A DNA stretch of 64,000 nt from Rhodococcus sp. 14-2470-1b (lineage in GTDB: Bacteria; Actinomycetota; Actinomycetes; Mycobacteriales; Mycobacteriaceae), in the NCBI RefSeq assembly GCF_002259415.1, contig NZ_NPFY01000003.1:1-64000 (forward strand). Direction: 5' to 3'. The position numbers were made by a program, and so were the translations under genes. The notes beneath the pieces were generated by a model that worked only from the letters and a program-made list of their open reading frames with translations, was not told the DNA's origin and ran no database searches. This document shows positions 47,791 to 58,100 of this stretch, in pieces (within the stretch, counting starts at the first letter, position 1; every line of letters starts with the position of its first letter).

Positions 47791-48089
47791 CGCGAGCCTT
47801 CCGGGGTCGCGATCGCCCACGACGTGCGGGCGTCCGCGGCCTGGTAGGCGGCGAGGACGGCACGCAGGGACACCGCGTTGTCCTTGACGGCTTCACCCCA
47901 CCGCCGGATCCCCGCCTCCACGCCGTCGTAGCCTGCGGCGATTCGCAGCCCGACGTCGCCGTAGTTGCGACCGGCCGCCGCTGGCCCCAACCCTAGTTTC
48001 GCCGCCACCAGAGCGACATCCGCCACCGCCTGCGAGGACGCGTCCAACTCCGCCGCCACCCGACCGACCTTCTCGATGTCGATTTCCAT
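47787..48089 (-). CDS. EspC-like type VII secretion target
   Basis: 100 residues from an ATG at 48089 (MEIDIEKVGRVAAELD), with GGGGGAA about ten bases upstream; the open frame further upstream is not needed. The size, the two-helix layout and the start resemble the EspC/DUF2580 group of small ESX-associated proteins. Near the C-terminus there is Y82-Q-A-A-D86, which fits the YxxxD/E export signal of type VII substrates. It has RRWG near residue 62 but no classical WxG turn. It is co-translated with the large WxG-containing protein, which could be its secretion partner. Confidence 0.75.
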   Translation of the reverse strand: MEIDIEKVGRVAAELDASSQAVADVALVAAKLGLGPAAAGRNYGDVGLRIAAGYDGVEAGIRRWGEAVKDNAVSLRAVLAAYQAADARTSWAIATPEGSR

Positions 48090-48275
48090 ACTCGGACGTT
48101 CCCCCATGTCGACGACCCGCTCGGCACCAGTTCGGTGCTCCTTCTCTGTTCGACGCAGCCCGAGAACATTCGGTTCCACCGTGCCCAGGTATCGTCCGAT
48201 AACAAGAACCCGCCGGGTCACAACGAGCCAGCGGAAAGACTCGACATCGGATAGCACCTACCTGCGAGGAGTCCC

Positions 48276-49316
48276 ATGCACATCGGAACCATGTTGAATT
48301 ATTCGGGCGGGTTCAACGAGACCGTCGCGGAGGTCGCGGAGCTCGAGAAGGCCGGAGTCGACATCATCTTCGTCCCCGAGGCGTACTCGTTCGACGCCGT
48401 CAGCCAACTCGGGTTCCTCGCCGCCAAGACATCGACAATCAAGATCGCGTCGGGCATCTTCCAGATCTACACTCGCACGCCGTCGCTGACGGCCATGACC
48501 GCAGCCGGCTTGGACTACGTCTCCGACGGCCGGTTCGTGCTCGGCCTCGGTGCCTCCGGACCTCAGGTGGTCGAGGGATTCCACGGCGTCAAATACGACG
48601 CGCCAATCGCTCGGACCAGGGAAGTGATCGACATCTGCCGCCAGGTGTGGCGCCGCGAGAAGGTCGAACATCAGGGCAAGTACTACCAGATCCCCCTTCC
48701 CGCCGAGAAGGGCACCGGTCTCGGAAAGCCACTCAAGCTGATCAATCACCCTGTGCGCGAACGCATCCCCGTGGTCATTGCCGCATTGGGACCCAAGAAC
48801 GTGGAGTTGACGGCCGAAATCGCCGAAGGCTGGCAGCCGATTTTCTACTTCCCCGAGAAGGCAGAGCAGGTCTGGGGTGACGCCCTGGCCGCAGGCAAGG
48901 CCAAGCGCGATCCGTCGCTCGGCGACCTGCAGGTGTTCGCGAGCCCGACGCTCGCCATCGGTGACGACGCCGAAAAGTTCCTGCCCTGGGTGAAGCCGCA
49001 TCTCGCCCTCTACATCGGCGGAATGGGCGCGAAGGGCAAGAACTTCTACAACGACTTGGCGCAGCGATACGGCTACGAGGCCGAGGCCGAGAAGATCCAG
49101 GACCTCTACCTCGCGGGAAAGAAGGAGGAGGCCGCGGCGGCCGTGCCCGACGAGCTGGTCCGCGCCGTCAACCTGATCGGTCCCGAAAGCTACGTCAAGG
49201 AGCGTGTCGCGGCGTTCGCCGAAGCCGGGGTCACCACGCTGAACGTGGCGCCACTTGCCGAGAACACCGCCGGCCGCGTCGCGCAACTGACGAAGCTACG
49301 GGAACTGACGGCCTGA
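48276..49316 (+). CDS. F420-dependent LLM-class oxidoreductase
   Basis: 346 residues from an ATG at 48276 with GAGGAG six bases upstream. It has a luciferase-like (beta/alpha)8 fold: MHIGTMLNYSGGFNETV, LGLGASGPQVVEGFHGVKYD near 88-107, and IPVVIAALGPKNVELTAEIA near 165-184. This subgroup generally uses coenzyme F420 in mycobacteria and rhodococci. Substrate unknown. It is an independent gene, divergent from the EspC-like gene and convergent with glmM. Confidence 0.86.
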   Translation: MHIGTMLNYSGGFNETVAEVAELEKAGVDIIFVPEAYSFDAVSQLGFLAAKTSTIKIASGIFQIYTRTPSLTAMTAAGLDYVSDGRFVLGLGASGPQVVEGFHGVKYDAPIARTREVIDICRQVWRREKVEHQGKYYQIPLPAEKGTGLGKPLKLINHPVRERIPVVIAALGPKNVELTAEIAEGWQPIFYFPEKAEQVWGDALAAGKAKRDPSLGDLQVFASPTLAIGDDAEKFLPWVKPHLALYIGGMGAKGKNFYNDLAQRYGYEAEAEKIQDLYLAGKKEEAAAAVPDELVRAVNLIGPESYVKERVAAFAEAGVTTLNVAPLAENTAGRVAQLTKLRELTA

Positions 49317-49323
49317 CCACCGG

Positions 49324-50661
49324 TCAGACCTGGCCGACCCGGCTCGCCAGATCCTCGGCGAGCCGGTTCGCCAGATCCACCTCGGCAGCTTCCACCATCA
49401 CCCGCACCAGCTGCTCGGTTCCACTGGGGCGCAGCAGGACTCGCCCGGAATCACCCAGGATCCGTTCCGCCTCGGACACCGCATCCAGAACAGCCGGGGC
49501 CGACGCGACAGCGCGCTTGTCCGACACCTTCACGTTGATCAGCACCTGAGGAAGCGTCGTCATCACCGACGCCAGGTCGGCCAAGGAACGTCCGGTCTCG
49601 GCCATCCGCCCCATCACCAGCAATGCCGTCAGAACTCCGTCGCCGGTGGTACCGAACGACGGAATCACCACGTGGCCGCTCTGTTCGCCACCGAGCGAGA
49701 ATCCGCCCGATCGCAGCTCCTCGAGAACGTACCGGTCACCGACCGCGGTGGTACGGACCGAGATCCCTGCCTCGCGCATCGCGATGTGCAGGCCCAGGTT
49801 GCTCATCACGGTGGCGACCAGCGTGTCGTCGGTGAGGACGCCCGCGTCCTTGAGGCCGACGGCAAGGACGGCCATGATCGCGTCGCCGTCGACGATCGCA
49901 CCCGACGAGTCGACGGCGAGGCACCGATCGGCGTCGCCGTCGTGTGCGATTCCCAGGTCGGCGCCGTGCTCCACGACAGCCTTCTGCAGGTCCTCCATGT
50001 GAGTCGATCCGCACCCGTCGTTGATGTTCAGACCGTCGGGGTCGGCGTTGATGGCGATCACGTCGGCACCTGCCTGCGCATAGATCGCGGGTGCAACCAC
50101 CGAGGCCGCCCCGTGCGCACAGTCGACGACAACGGTCAGCCCGTCGAGACGATGAGTCGACGCACGTCCGACGTGCGCGATGTACCGACCCGCGGCGTCC
50201 GACGATACGCGGACGCGGCCGATACCCGGCCCCGTCGGCGCGGCGCCCTGCAGGTCGCCTGCGATGTGCGCTTCGATTCGATCCTCGACATCGTCGTCGA
50301 GCTTGTGGCCGCCCGCAGCGAAGATCTTGATTCCGTTGTCCGGCATGGGATTGTGCGACGCCGAGATCATCACACCGAGTGCGGCACCGAGGTCTGCGGT
50401 GAGGAATGCGACTGCGGGCGTGGGAAGAACCCCGACGTCGACGACGTCCACTCCGGACGCCGTGAGCCCGGCAGTGACTGCAGCGGTGAGCATTTCACCG
50501 CTCGCACGAGGATCACGTCCTACCACCGCGACGGGAGTCGTACCCGGCGAGCTGGGCGCGAGAACAGCGGCCGCAGCCTTGGCCACCTTCAACGCCAACT
50601 CGGGGGTAAGCAGGTCGTTCGCCAGCCCCCGTACTCCGTCGGTACCGAACAGTCGAGTCAT
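49324..50661 (-). CDS. glmM: Phosphoglucosamine mutase
   Basis: 445 residues from an ATG at 50661 ([16 protein letters not shown]); the longer frame to 50757 runs into the rpsI terminator. The phospho-serine loop [13 protein letters not shown] near 100, the metal-binding DGDADRCL near 240, and the sugar-binding GGEQSGHVV near 325 are intact, as is the phosphate loop [14 protein letters not shown]. It converts glucosamine-6-phosphate to the 1-phosphate for UDP-GlcNAc, the step after GlmS. Confidence 0.96.
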   Translation of the reverse strand: MTRLFGTDGVRGLANDLLTPELALKVAKAAAAVLAPSSPGTTPVAVVGRDPRASGEMLTAAVTAGLTASGVDVVDVGVLPTPAVAFLTADLGAALGVMISASHNPMPDNGIKIFAAGGHKLDDDVEDRIEAHIAGDLQGAAPTGPGIGRVRVSSDAAGRYIAHVGRASTHRLDGLTVVVDCAHGAASVVAPAIYAQAGADVIAINADPDGLNINDGCGSTHMEDLQKAVVEHGADLGIAHDGDADRCLAVDSSGAIVDGDAIMAVLAVGLKDAGVLTDDTLVATVMSNLGLHIAMREAGISVRTTAVGDRYVLEELRSGGFSLGGEQSGHVVIPSFGTTGDGVLTALLVMGRMAETGRSLADLASVMTTLPQVLINVKVSDKRAVASAPAVLDAVSEAERILGDSGRVLLRPSGTEQLVRVMVEAAEVDLANRLAEDLASRVGQV

Positions 50662-50741
50662 GCGGGCATGTCCCCCTTCGCCGAAACGAGCATGCGGTCG
50701 CTCCGCAGGCTCCGCTCGAATGTAGAACTGTCGAACAAACG

Positions 50742-50787
50742 CCGCGAGGGCAGGCATCCGATACTTCGTGGACGCCTGCCCTCGCGG
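50742..50787 (-). terminator. Hairpin terminator of rplM-rpsI
   Basis: Perfect 14-base arms (CCGCGAGGGCAGGC) with an 18-base loop lie 19 bases beyond the rpsI stop. The hairpin separates the ribosomal pair from glmM. Confidence 0.8.
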
Positions 50788-50805
50788 GTAGAACTGTGCG
50801 GCGCG

Positions 50806-51342
50806 TCAGCGCTTGGAGTACTGCGACGCCTTACGTGCCTTCTTCAGGCCGTACTTCTTACGCTCGACTGCACGAGCATCACGCGTGAGGAAGCCGGCAG
50901 CCTTCAGCGGCGGGCGATCCTCGGGGGTGACCTCGATCAGGGCGCGAGAGATGGCCAGACGCAGCGCGCCTGCCTGTCCGGACGGTCCGCCACCGTGCAG
51001 CAGTGCAACGATGTCGAAGGACTCCGCGCGATCGACGAGCACCAGCGGAGCCTTGATGAGCTGCTGGTGAACCTTGTTCGGGAAGTAGTCCTCGAGGCTG
51101 CGGCCGTTGAGCTTGAATCCGCCGGTGCCCGGAGCGAACCGGACCCGAGCGACAGCTTCCTTACGACGGCCGACGGTCTGAACCGGGCGATCGAACAGGA
51201 TGGGCGCGGGAGCCGCGGCAGCTGCCTCGATCTCCTCGGCGACCTCGGGCTCTTCCACGGAGACGAACTCGTCCGCGGCGATCTCCACTGCCTCTTCTGG
51301 GATTTCCTGCGACGTCACGTCATTTCCCTCCGGCGCCGTCAC
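50806..51342 (-). CDS. rpsI: Ribosomal protein S9
   Basis: 178 residues from a GTG at 51342 that overlaps the rplM stop (GTGA). The C-terminal 125 residues are canonical S9 ([19 protein letters not shown], then [19 protein letters not shown], ending in [10 protein letters not shown], whose tail reaches the P-site tRNA). The first 50 residues are an acidic Glu/Ala-rich extension ([18 protein letters not shown]) found in some actinobacteria. Confidence 0.97.
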   Translation of the reverse strand: MTAPEGNDVTSQEIPEEAVEIAADEFVSVEEPEVAEEIEAAAAAPAPILFDRPVQTVGRRKEAVARVRFAPGTGGFKLNGRSLEDYFPNKVHQQLIKAPLVLVDRAESFDIVALLHGGGPSGQAGALRLAISRALIEVTPEDRPPLKAAGFLTRDARAVERKKYGLKKARKASQYSKR

Positions 51343-51782
51343 TGGGACACCTGCTTGATCTCGAACGGAACGGGCTGCTGAGCTGCGTGCGGGTGGTTCG
51401 GTCCCGCGTACACCTTGAGCTTGCCCGCGATTGCATTACCGAGCTTGTTCTTGGGGATCATGCCTTTGACGGCCTTCTCCACGAGACGGTCGGGGTTGTT
51501 CTCCAACACCTGACGAGTCGAACGCGACTTCAGTCCGCCCGGGTGGCCGGAGTGGTGGTGGTGGAACTTGCCGTCGAGCTTGTTACCACTGATGGCAACC
51601 TTCTCGGCGTTGACGATGATGACGAAATCGCCACCGTCGACGTTGGGTGCGTAGGTCGGCTTGTGCTTGCCGCGCAGCAGAGTCGCGGCCTGGACGGCAA
51701 GGCGTCCGAGCACGACGTCCGTGGCGTCGATCACATGCCAAGTCCGGGTGGTGTCCCCGGCCTTCGGGCTGTATGTAGACAC
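51339..51782 (-). CDS. rplM: Ribosomal protein L13
   Basis: 147 residues from an ATG at 51782. Canonical L13: [40 protein letters not shown], and [19 protein letters not shown]. First gene of the rplM-rpsI unit of the large and small ribosomal subunits. The 192 bases upstream (51783-51974) hold no gene and should contain its promoter. Confidence 0.97.
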   Translation of the reverse strand: MSTYSPKAGDTTRTWHVIDATDVVLGRLAVQAATLLRGKHKPTYAPNVDGGDFVIIVNAEKVAISGNKLDGKFHHHHSGHPGGLKSRSTRQVLENNPDRLVEKAVKGMIPKNKLGNAIAGKLKVYAGPNHPHAAQQPVPFEIKQVSQ

Positions 51783-51974
51783 GTAAAAGTCCTGTCTTCA
51801 TGATGTCGCTGCTGGCCAAGACGTATTGATGACCTCGGCGGCCAGTTGAGACCCGAGATCAAGGAGTCGACCGCGCAGCATTGTGCGCGGCGTTCCCATA
51901 CACGCCAACGAAGGACGATACCGGCTGCGTGGCCCCCAGGTCAAAACGCCCGACGACCAGGAGGCGCGCCCGAC

Positions 51975-52319
51975 TCACCGTGCACGGACACACCGGATAC
52001 AACGGCGGGCCGCGGGGAGTGCGTCCAGACGCGCGTCGGCGATGCTTTCTCCGCACCGTTCGCAGGTCCCGTAGGTGCCGGACGCCACGCGTTCCGTGGC
52101 TGCATCGAGTTCGCGCAACTCCAGTTCCGCATCGCGGGCCAGCGACGCGACCGTTGCACGCTCGAACGCGATGGTCGAACCCTCCGGGTCGTGTTCGTCG
52201 TCGTCGGTGGACCACCGTGAGCCCTCGACGATCGCGGCGAACTGAGACCGCAGCGACGCCAGCCGAGCAGCGACGACCGACCTGGCCTCCTCGATCCTCC
52301 TGCCCAGCTGATCCGTCAT
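51975..52319 (-). CDS. DksA/TraR-type zinc-finger protein
   Basis: 114 residues from an ATG at 52319. A helical N-terminus (about 65 residues) is followed by a four-cysteine zinc finger C-x2-C-x17-C-x2-C at about 89-112 (TYGTCERCGESIADAR, then RRCIRC), the DksA/TraR signature. The coiled-coil tip lacks an obvious paired-Asp motif of E. coli DksA, so RNA-polymerase secondary-channel action is uncertain. It is inserted between rplM and esxT, a position without counterpart in the M. tuberculosis order I remember. Confidence 0.85.
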   Translation of the reverse strand: MTDQLGRRIEEARSVVAARLASLRSQFAAIVEGSRWSTDDDEHDPEGSTIAFERATVASLARDAELELRELDAATERVASGTYGTCERCGESIADARLDALPAARRCIRCVRAR

Positions 52320-52437
52320 GCGGTCCAGTGAACATCGCGCGGCGTCCGATGGAAACCCCGGCGTCACCGACAGTCCGGCGCACACGCAATTCGGCCCCGA
52401 AGTCGCGAGGACGTCGGGGCCGAATGGACGACGAAGA

Positions 52438-52731
52438 TCAGGAGAAGCGCGCGCGGTTGGCCGCTTCCTGCTCCTGCATCCGCTGGTTGCCGGAGTTCAC
52501 CGCGCCGATCAGGCTCTGCAGAACGCCGTTGAGTTCGGCCTGCGCAGCGTTCCACTCGTTCTGCTTGACCTGGTACTGATCGGAGTCTGCACCCTGCCAC
52601 GTCGCGACGAGCGGCTGGATGGACGACTTGACGTCGTCGAGCTTCTCGTTGAGCTGCGACCACTTGGTGGTCATACCGCCGGCCAGATCGCCGATCGCAC
52701 CGAAGTTGTACTTGATTTCACCGCTGGTCAT
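52438..52731 (-). CDS. esxT: WXG100 protein EsxT
   Basis: 97 residues from an ATG at 52731 with GAGGAAAC upstream. A helix-turn-helix hairpin with W-Q-G at 45-47 defines the ESAT-6 family. The position after rplM and before esxU matches Rv3444c. It presumably forms a heterodimer with EsxU and is exported by ESX-4. No clear YxxxD/E signal is seen in its own tail, as expected for the non-signal partner. Confidence 0.9.
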   Translation of the reverse strand: MTSGEIKYNFGAIGDLAGGMTTKWSQLNEKLDDVKSSIQPLVATWQGADSDQYQVKQNEWNAAQAELNGVLQSLIGAVNSGNQRMQEQEAANRARFS

Positions 52732-52810
52732 CGTTTCCTCGCATTCGTGTCCATCGACTTCAGGCCGACGAGTTGATTGGTCCGTACGTTCGAGAGCCGA
52801 GCGCGAGCGA

Positions 52811-53119
52811 TCAGAGGTTCAAGCTGCTCGCGACGGAGTTGAGCTGAGACGTGTTGTCCTGCTCCGACTGGTCGTACTGCACACCACTGGTCTTGATCGA
52901 CTCCCCGATGCCGGACAGAGCGTTTTCCAGCCTGTTGGCGCTGGAATCCCAGTTGGTCATGACCTGGGCGAATGTCGTCGATGCCGAACCCTGCCAGATG
53001 CCGGACGCCGCGTGGTTCACATCGCCGCGCAGCGCGGACAGCAGATCGTGAATTTCGCCTCGCAGGCCGTCGACCTTTGCAGACACTGCGAGCATGGTCT
53101 GAATATCGGTTTGTGCCAT
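52811..53119 (-). CDS. esxU: WXG100 protein EsxU
   Basis: 102 residues from an ATG at 53119 (MAQTDIQTML); an upstream open stretch is not used. W-Q-G at 42-44 marks the hairpin turn. Y82-D-Q-S-E86 fits the YxxxD/E export signal, so this partner probably carries the secretion signal for the EsxT-EsxU pair. It corresponds to Rv3445c. The gap to esxT is 79 bases. Confidence 0.9.
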   Translation of the reverse strand: MAQTDIQTMLAVSAKVDGLRGEIHDLLSALRGDVNHAASGIWQGSASTTFAQVMTNWDSSANRLENALSGIGESIKTSGVQYDQSEQDNTSQLNSVASSLNL

Positions 53120-53283
53120 GTCGACCCCTTCGTGTTCATCGGTGTCGAGCACCCTGGTGAATGCTCGGTCGAGGCACCGGTTCGCCATGGCGTACCAGCA
53201 GATCTCCCCCTACATCTGATTGGACGCACCCGGTCGGTGGTTCGGTTCCATCGGATCCGAAGAATCTTCGAACCGGTCGCGAA

Positions 53284-55104
53284 TTACCGAGCCGGTGAAA
53301 CGGACAGGCTCGACACCGCCCGCGCACAGTCGTCGATCAACGCGTCCGCGAAACCCGCTGAACTCTGGCATCCGATGCTGACCTGCAGCCCGCCGTCGAC
53401 GAAGACGTGCCACTGCACCGTCGACCCGTCAGGCGGATTCTCCACGTACGAGATTCCCACTCGCTCACCGAAATCCGTCGCGGCGGTGAAATCCACGATC
53501 GACCCGTCGTCGCTGCGTGCGTCGAGTTGTCGCTGCAGATCCTCGGCCACCGAATCCAACGATGCACCCGGTGTCAGTTCCGTCGACGAGAGGACGATCC
53601 GCCGCTCGGGAAAGTCCGGCGGTATCAACAGAAGTCGCGTCTGCTCGCTGCGCGTCGTCCAGGTCGCAGGCCCGGCGATACTGGCTCTCCCGAACTCCGA
53701 CCGTGAGACCGGCTCCGGCGTCGACTCGGGCGTCGATTGCTCGGTGGCCCGAGCCGTCGATCCGGCTACCGGCGGCTCGGATGTCGGGGCCGCAGCCGGG
53801 ATCGGTTCGGCGGAAGCAGGCTGGGCGGAAGCAGGCTGCGCGGAAGCAGGCTGCGCGGATGCAGGCTGGGCGGGGGGCGCAGGTTTTTCCAACCGGAACA
53901 CGAAGAACACCAACCCGCCGAGAAGGAAGACGAGAGCCAGCGCGCCGAGAGCCAGCGCGGGAACACGGCGCGTCGGAGGCGGCGGCGCGGTCGCCTCGTT
54001 CAACCACGCCGCGGCTCGGCCCGACGGCACCGGCGGGTTCACCGTGGGATCCGATCGAAGGTCACCGGTCCCCACCTCCCCGCGCACCCCCGCCGCGTAG
54101 ATGTCTGCTGCGAACGGACTGGCCCAGTCGTGGGCGCCCACGGCCGGCTCGTAGTCCGAGCCCGCGTCTGCCGAACGGTACGAATCCCCTGGTGCGTCGC
54201 CCGGATCCGACAGTCCGACGGCGGACGCCATCGATCGAACGACAGTCAGCCCCGTCGCACGGTGCATCCGGTACGCGTGCAGGTCGTCCGACGCTGCCTC
54301 GCCGACACCGGGTCCGGTGAGCCCAGGCAGAATGGGTTCGTCTCCTGTCGTCGCGAGGACGAACACGTCGACTCGTCCACGCCTGGGTTCAGCCGCGACG
54401 AGAGCAGACACGCGATCGAGAACGGACCGGCTCGCGGTGGCGTCTACATCGATGTCTCTGCTTCCCACTGCGTCCCAACGCACATCCCGAACGTAACCGT
54501 GTGGCTGCCCGTGCACCCCCGCCTCGTCTCGCCGCCGATCGAGACCGATGACGACCGAGCTCAGGTCGTCGATCTCGACGACCACGGCATACTCGGGGGC
54601 ACGCTCTCCGAGCGATCGAACGACCGCCGTCGCGGAGTCGAGCACCGTGACCTCGCCGGCCGAGGAACGGACGGCTCGCCGTACCACGTCGCGGCGGACG
54701 TCACCCCACGCCGACGGACACGCGATCTCGAGCAGGTCCACGTGACCCACGACGCCGGATCGTGCGAGTGCGTCGCCCACGATTCCGCCGAACACGCGAG
54801 CGGTGGAAACTACGGTCGATCCGACGAGCAGCGCGTCGTCGTCGACGAACGACCACGGTCGCCGCTCGGTCTCGGAGACGACCCCCGCGTGCTCGGCTGC
54901 CGCGTCCTGCAGATCGGAACGCAGGAAGAGCAGGGTGCCCGCGTCCATCGTCAACGCGATGTCGAACCTGCTGCACCGCACTCCGCCCGCAGAACTCACC
55001 AGCACGGACACACAATCCTCACCCAGGTGAACCGCGGCGTAGGTTCCAGCGGACTCGGCTCGCTGCACACTCAGGCCGGGCACACTCAGGCCGGGCACAG
55101 TCAT
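53284..55104 (-). CDS. Type VII secretion-associated protein, Rv3446c family
   Basis: 606 residues from an ATG at 55104, overlapping the eccC4 stop (ATGA). Residues 20-330 form a domain of Hsp70/actin-like appearance (AAVHLGEDCVSVLVSS; YAVVVEIDDLSSVVIGLDRR). One membrane helix is at about 380-403. A repeat linker Q-P-A-S-A (about 412-432) and an extracytoplasmic C-terminal domain of about 150 residues follow (ASIAGPATWTTRSEQTRLLL). This matches the architecture of proteins found only in ESX-4-type loci. Role unknown; probably an accessory part of the secretion machine. Two V-P-G-L-S repeats directly follow the start. Confidence 0.82.
   Translation of the reverse strand: MTVPGLSVPGLSVQRAESAGTYAAVHLGEDCVSVLVSSAGGVRCSRFDIALTMDAGTLLFLRSDLQDAAAEHAGVVSETERRPWSFVDDDALLVGSTVVSTARVFGGIVGDALARSGVVGHVDLLEIACPSAWGDVRRDVVRRAVRSSAGEVTVLDSATAVVRSLGERAPEYAVVVEIDDLSSVVIGLDRRRDEAGVHGQPHGYVRDVRWDAVGSRDIDVDATASRSVLDRVSALVAAEPRRGRVDVFVLATTGDEPILPGLTGPGVGEAASDDLHAYRMHRATGLTVVRSMASAVGLSDPGDAPGDSYRSADAGSDYEPAVGAHDWASPFAADIYAAGVRGEVGTGDLRSDPTVNPPVPSGRAAAWLNEATAPPPPTRRVPALALGALALVFLLGGLVFFVFRLEKPAPPAQPASAQPASAQPASAQPASAEPIPAAAPTSEPPVAGSTARATEQSTPESTPEPVSRSEFGRASIAGPATWTTRSEQTRLLLIPPDFPERRIVLSSTELTPGASLDSVAEDLQRQLDARSDDGSIVDFTAATDFGERVGISYVENPPDGSTVQWHVFVDGGLQVSIGCQSSAGFADALIDDCARAVSSLSVSPAR
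53810..53869. repeat. 15-bp tandem repeat in the Rv3446c-like gene
   Basis: Four units of GCGGAAGCAGGCTGG or one-base variants (53810-53824, 53825-53839, 53840-53854, 53855-53869). On the coding strand they give Q-P-A-S-A repeats in the linker just outside the membrane helix. Confidence 0.9.
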
Positions 55105-58100
55105 GCCGGGGACCAGGCCAGTTGCACGAGCGACTGTCCACGCCGGTCCACCAACATCCCCCGCCCCGGCGGCATCGGCGACGGCTTGACCGTTCCGACG
55201 AGGTTGCCCTCGTCGCGAGATCCGCTCATCACCAATCCCGGTGACACGAGATCGCGTATCCGTGAGATCACCGGGTCGTACATCGTCCGCGAGGCTCCAC
55301 CGGACCGCCGCGCGACGACGAGGTGCAGGCCGATGTCTCGGGCGTGCGGAAGGTATTCCGTCAACGGCGTCAGGGGATTTCCCGACGCGGTGGCCACGAG
55401 ATCGTAATCGTCGACGATCACGAAGATTTCCGGCCCGGTCCACCACGACCGTTCGCGAAGTTGCTGTGACGTGACGTCCGGGCCTGGCATGCGTTCGGCC
55501 AGTTTTGACGCCAACTCGGTCATCATCGTGTTCAGAACCGGCTGCGACGCGGCGTATCCGGCCAGATGATCGGTGTCCACCAGTCCGAGCATCGTCCGTC
55601 GATAGTCCGCGAAGATGATCTTGACTTGCTGGGGCGTGTTCGCTTCCACGAGTGAGGAGCTGATGGACTTCAGCAACGACGTCTTTCCGCATTCGGTGTC
55701 TCCGAACACGAGGAAGTGGGCTTGCTCGGCGAAGTCGATCGCGACGGGTTTCAGTTCGGCCTCGTCGATGCCGAGCGGAACCCACAGCTCCGCGACCTCG
55801 CCGCGCGCCCGCGGCCATCGACCGACCAGTACCCGCCTGAGGTCCGCGAGGGGCAAGCTGTCCGGAAGCATGCGTACGGCAGGAGCGGCTCTGTCACCGT
55901 ATCGAGCCGAAACACTGCGCAGCGCAGCGGTGATCCCTGCGCCCAAATCCGTGGTCGACGACGCACCGTCGAGGCGCGGTAGGCCGATCAGCAGGTGCAG
56001 CCCGTCCTTCGTGATTCCACGGCCGGGCCTGTTCTCCGGCACCCTGGCCGCCTTGACCCGTCCGAACTCCGAGTCCGATGCGTCACCGAGACGGAGCTCG
56101 ATTCGAGTACCGATCAGGTCCTTCGTCGCGGGTCGGATCTCGGCCCACCGCGTCGCGGTGACGACGAGATGGACGCCGTACGACAACCCCTGCGCGGCGA
56201 CGGCGGCGAGCTGTTGCTCCAGTGGCTCGAAATCCGTTCTGATGCTTCCCCACCCGTCGATGACCAGAAACACGTCTCCGAACGAATCCTCGGGGTCGAC
56301 GGGGTGCTCGGTCCGTCGGCGTCTGAATTCGGCCATCGAATCGATACCCCGTTGGCGAAACAGACGCTCACGGCGACTGATCACCGACGTCACCTCCGCG
56401 ACCGTGCGACGAACGCGATCGACGTCGAGCCTGCTCGCCGTCGAGCCCACATGAGGGAGGTCGATCAAAGCGTTGAGGGTTCCCCCACCGAAGTCGAGGC
56501 AGTAGAACTGAACTTGCTCCGGGGTGTGCGTCGAAGCCATGGACATGATCAGAGTGCGTACCGCGGTCGACTTTCCGGTTTGCGGACCACCGACGATCGC
56601 CAGATGCCCCTGTGCCCCGGACAGGTCGACCTGCAGGAGGTCTCGGCGCTGATCGAACGGCCTGTCGACGATGCCGATCGGTGCCCGCAGCGTCGCCGGT
56701 CGCTGTGCGAGCGCCGCCGGATCCGCGGCTCCGACCAGGCTGTCGAGCGCGGGCGACCGGTCGAGCGGAGGGAGCCAGACATCGTGGGCCGGGTTACCGT
56801 GCCCGCGAACACGTTCGACGACGACGTCCAGAACCGTACGTGCGTCCTGAGCGTCGTCCACGCTCCTGGCGCCGTCCGCCTGGAGGTCCGCGGTGTCGAC
56901 GGGGTGCGTTTGCTCCAGCTCGCGCGTCCGGTCGCCGGGGGAAACCGGTACGGGGAACGCACCGAACAGCTTCGGAACGATGTCGACGTCCGAACGTCCG
57001 GTCACCTGACGTGCCGTGCGCGGACGAACGTACGGACCCGACACGTAGGACGCCGCGAACCGCATGATCTCGGCAGAGTCGCACTTGAGATACCCCGCGC
57101 CGGGTTGCGCCGGCAAATGGTACGCGTCGGGAACCCCCAGGACCGTCCGAGACTCGTTCGCCGAGAACGTCTTCAATCCGATCCGGTACGACAAGTGGCT
57201 GTCCAGCCCGCGAAGCTTGCCTTCTTCGAGTCGCTGGCTGGCCAGCAACAGGTGCATGTGCAGCGATCGACCGAGACGTCCGATGGCGACGAAGAGGTCG
57301 GCGAATTCCGGCTGCTGACTGAGCAATTCCGAGAATTCGTCGACGACGATGAACAGTGCGGGCATCGGCGCCAGGGCCGCGCCGGACGACCGAGCTTTCT
57401 CGTAGTCCGTGACGTTGGCGAAGTTACCGGCGTCTCGGAGGAGTTCCTGACGGCGGTTCATCTCACCGGCCAGCGCATCCTTCATCCGGTCCACTAGCGC
57501 CAGGTCGTCGGACAAGTTGGTGATCACGGCGGCCACGTGCGGCGCGTCCTCGAGCCCGGCGAACGTCGCGCCACCCTTGAAGTCGACGAGGACCAGGTTC
57601 AACTGATCCGGGGAGTGGGTAGCCACCAACCCCAGGACCAACGTCCGCAGAAATTCCGATTTTCCCGATCCCGTCGCACCGATGCACAGTCCGTGCGGAC
57701 CCATGCCGTTCTCCGCGGATTCCTTCAGGTCGATCTCGACCGCGCTCCCGTCGGGCGCGACGCCTATCGGCACTCGCAGCCGGTCGCGGCCACGTCTCGG
57801 CGTCCACACACGCATCGGATCGAGGTCACCGACATCGGAGATCGCGAGCAGTCGGTTCCATGTCGATATCGACTCACCCTCGTCGACGGTGACGTCGCTG
57901 TGCCGAGCTGACGTCGTACGAAAGGGGGACAGCCGGCGCGCCACCGTTTCCGCTGCTGCGACACTCAGCATGTCCGCCTGCCCGAAAACCTCGACGCCGG
58001 GTCCGCTGACCGCACCCACTGTTCCGTTCTCGGTGACGAGCCGCAGCCCTCGACTGGACGCGAGCGACGTCGCGAATCCGGAGAGATCCAGCACCGTGAC

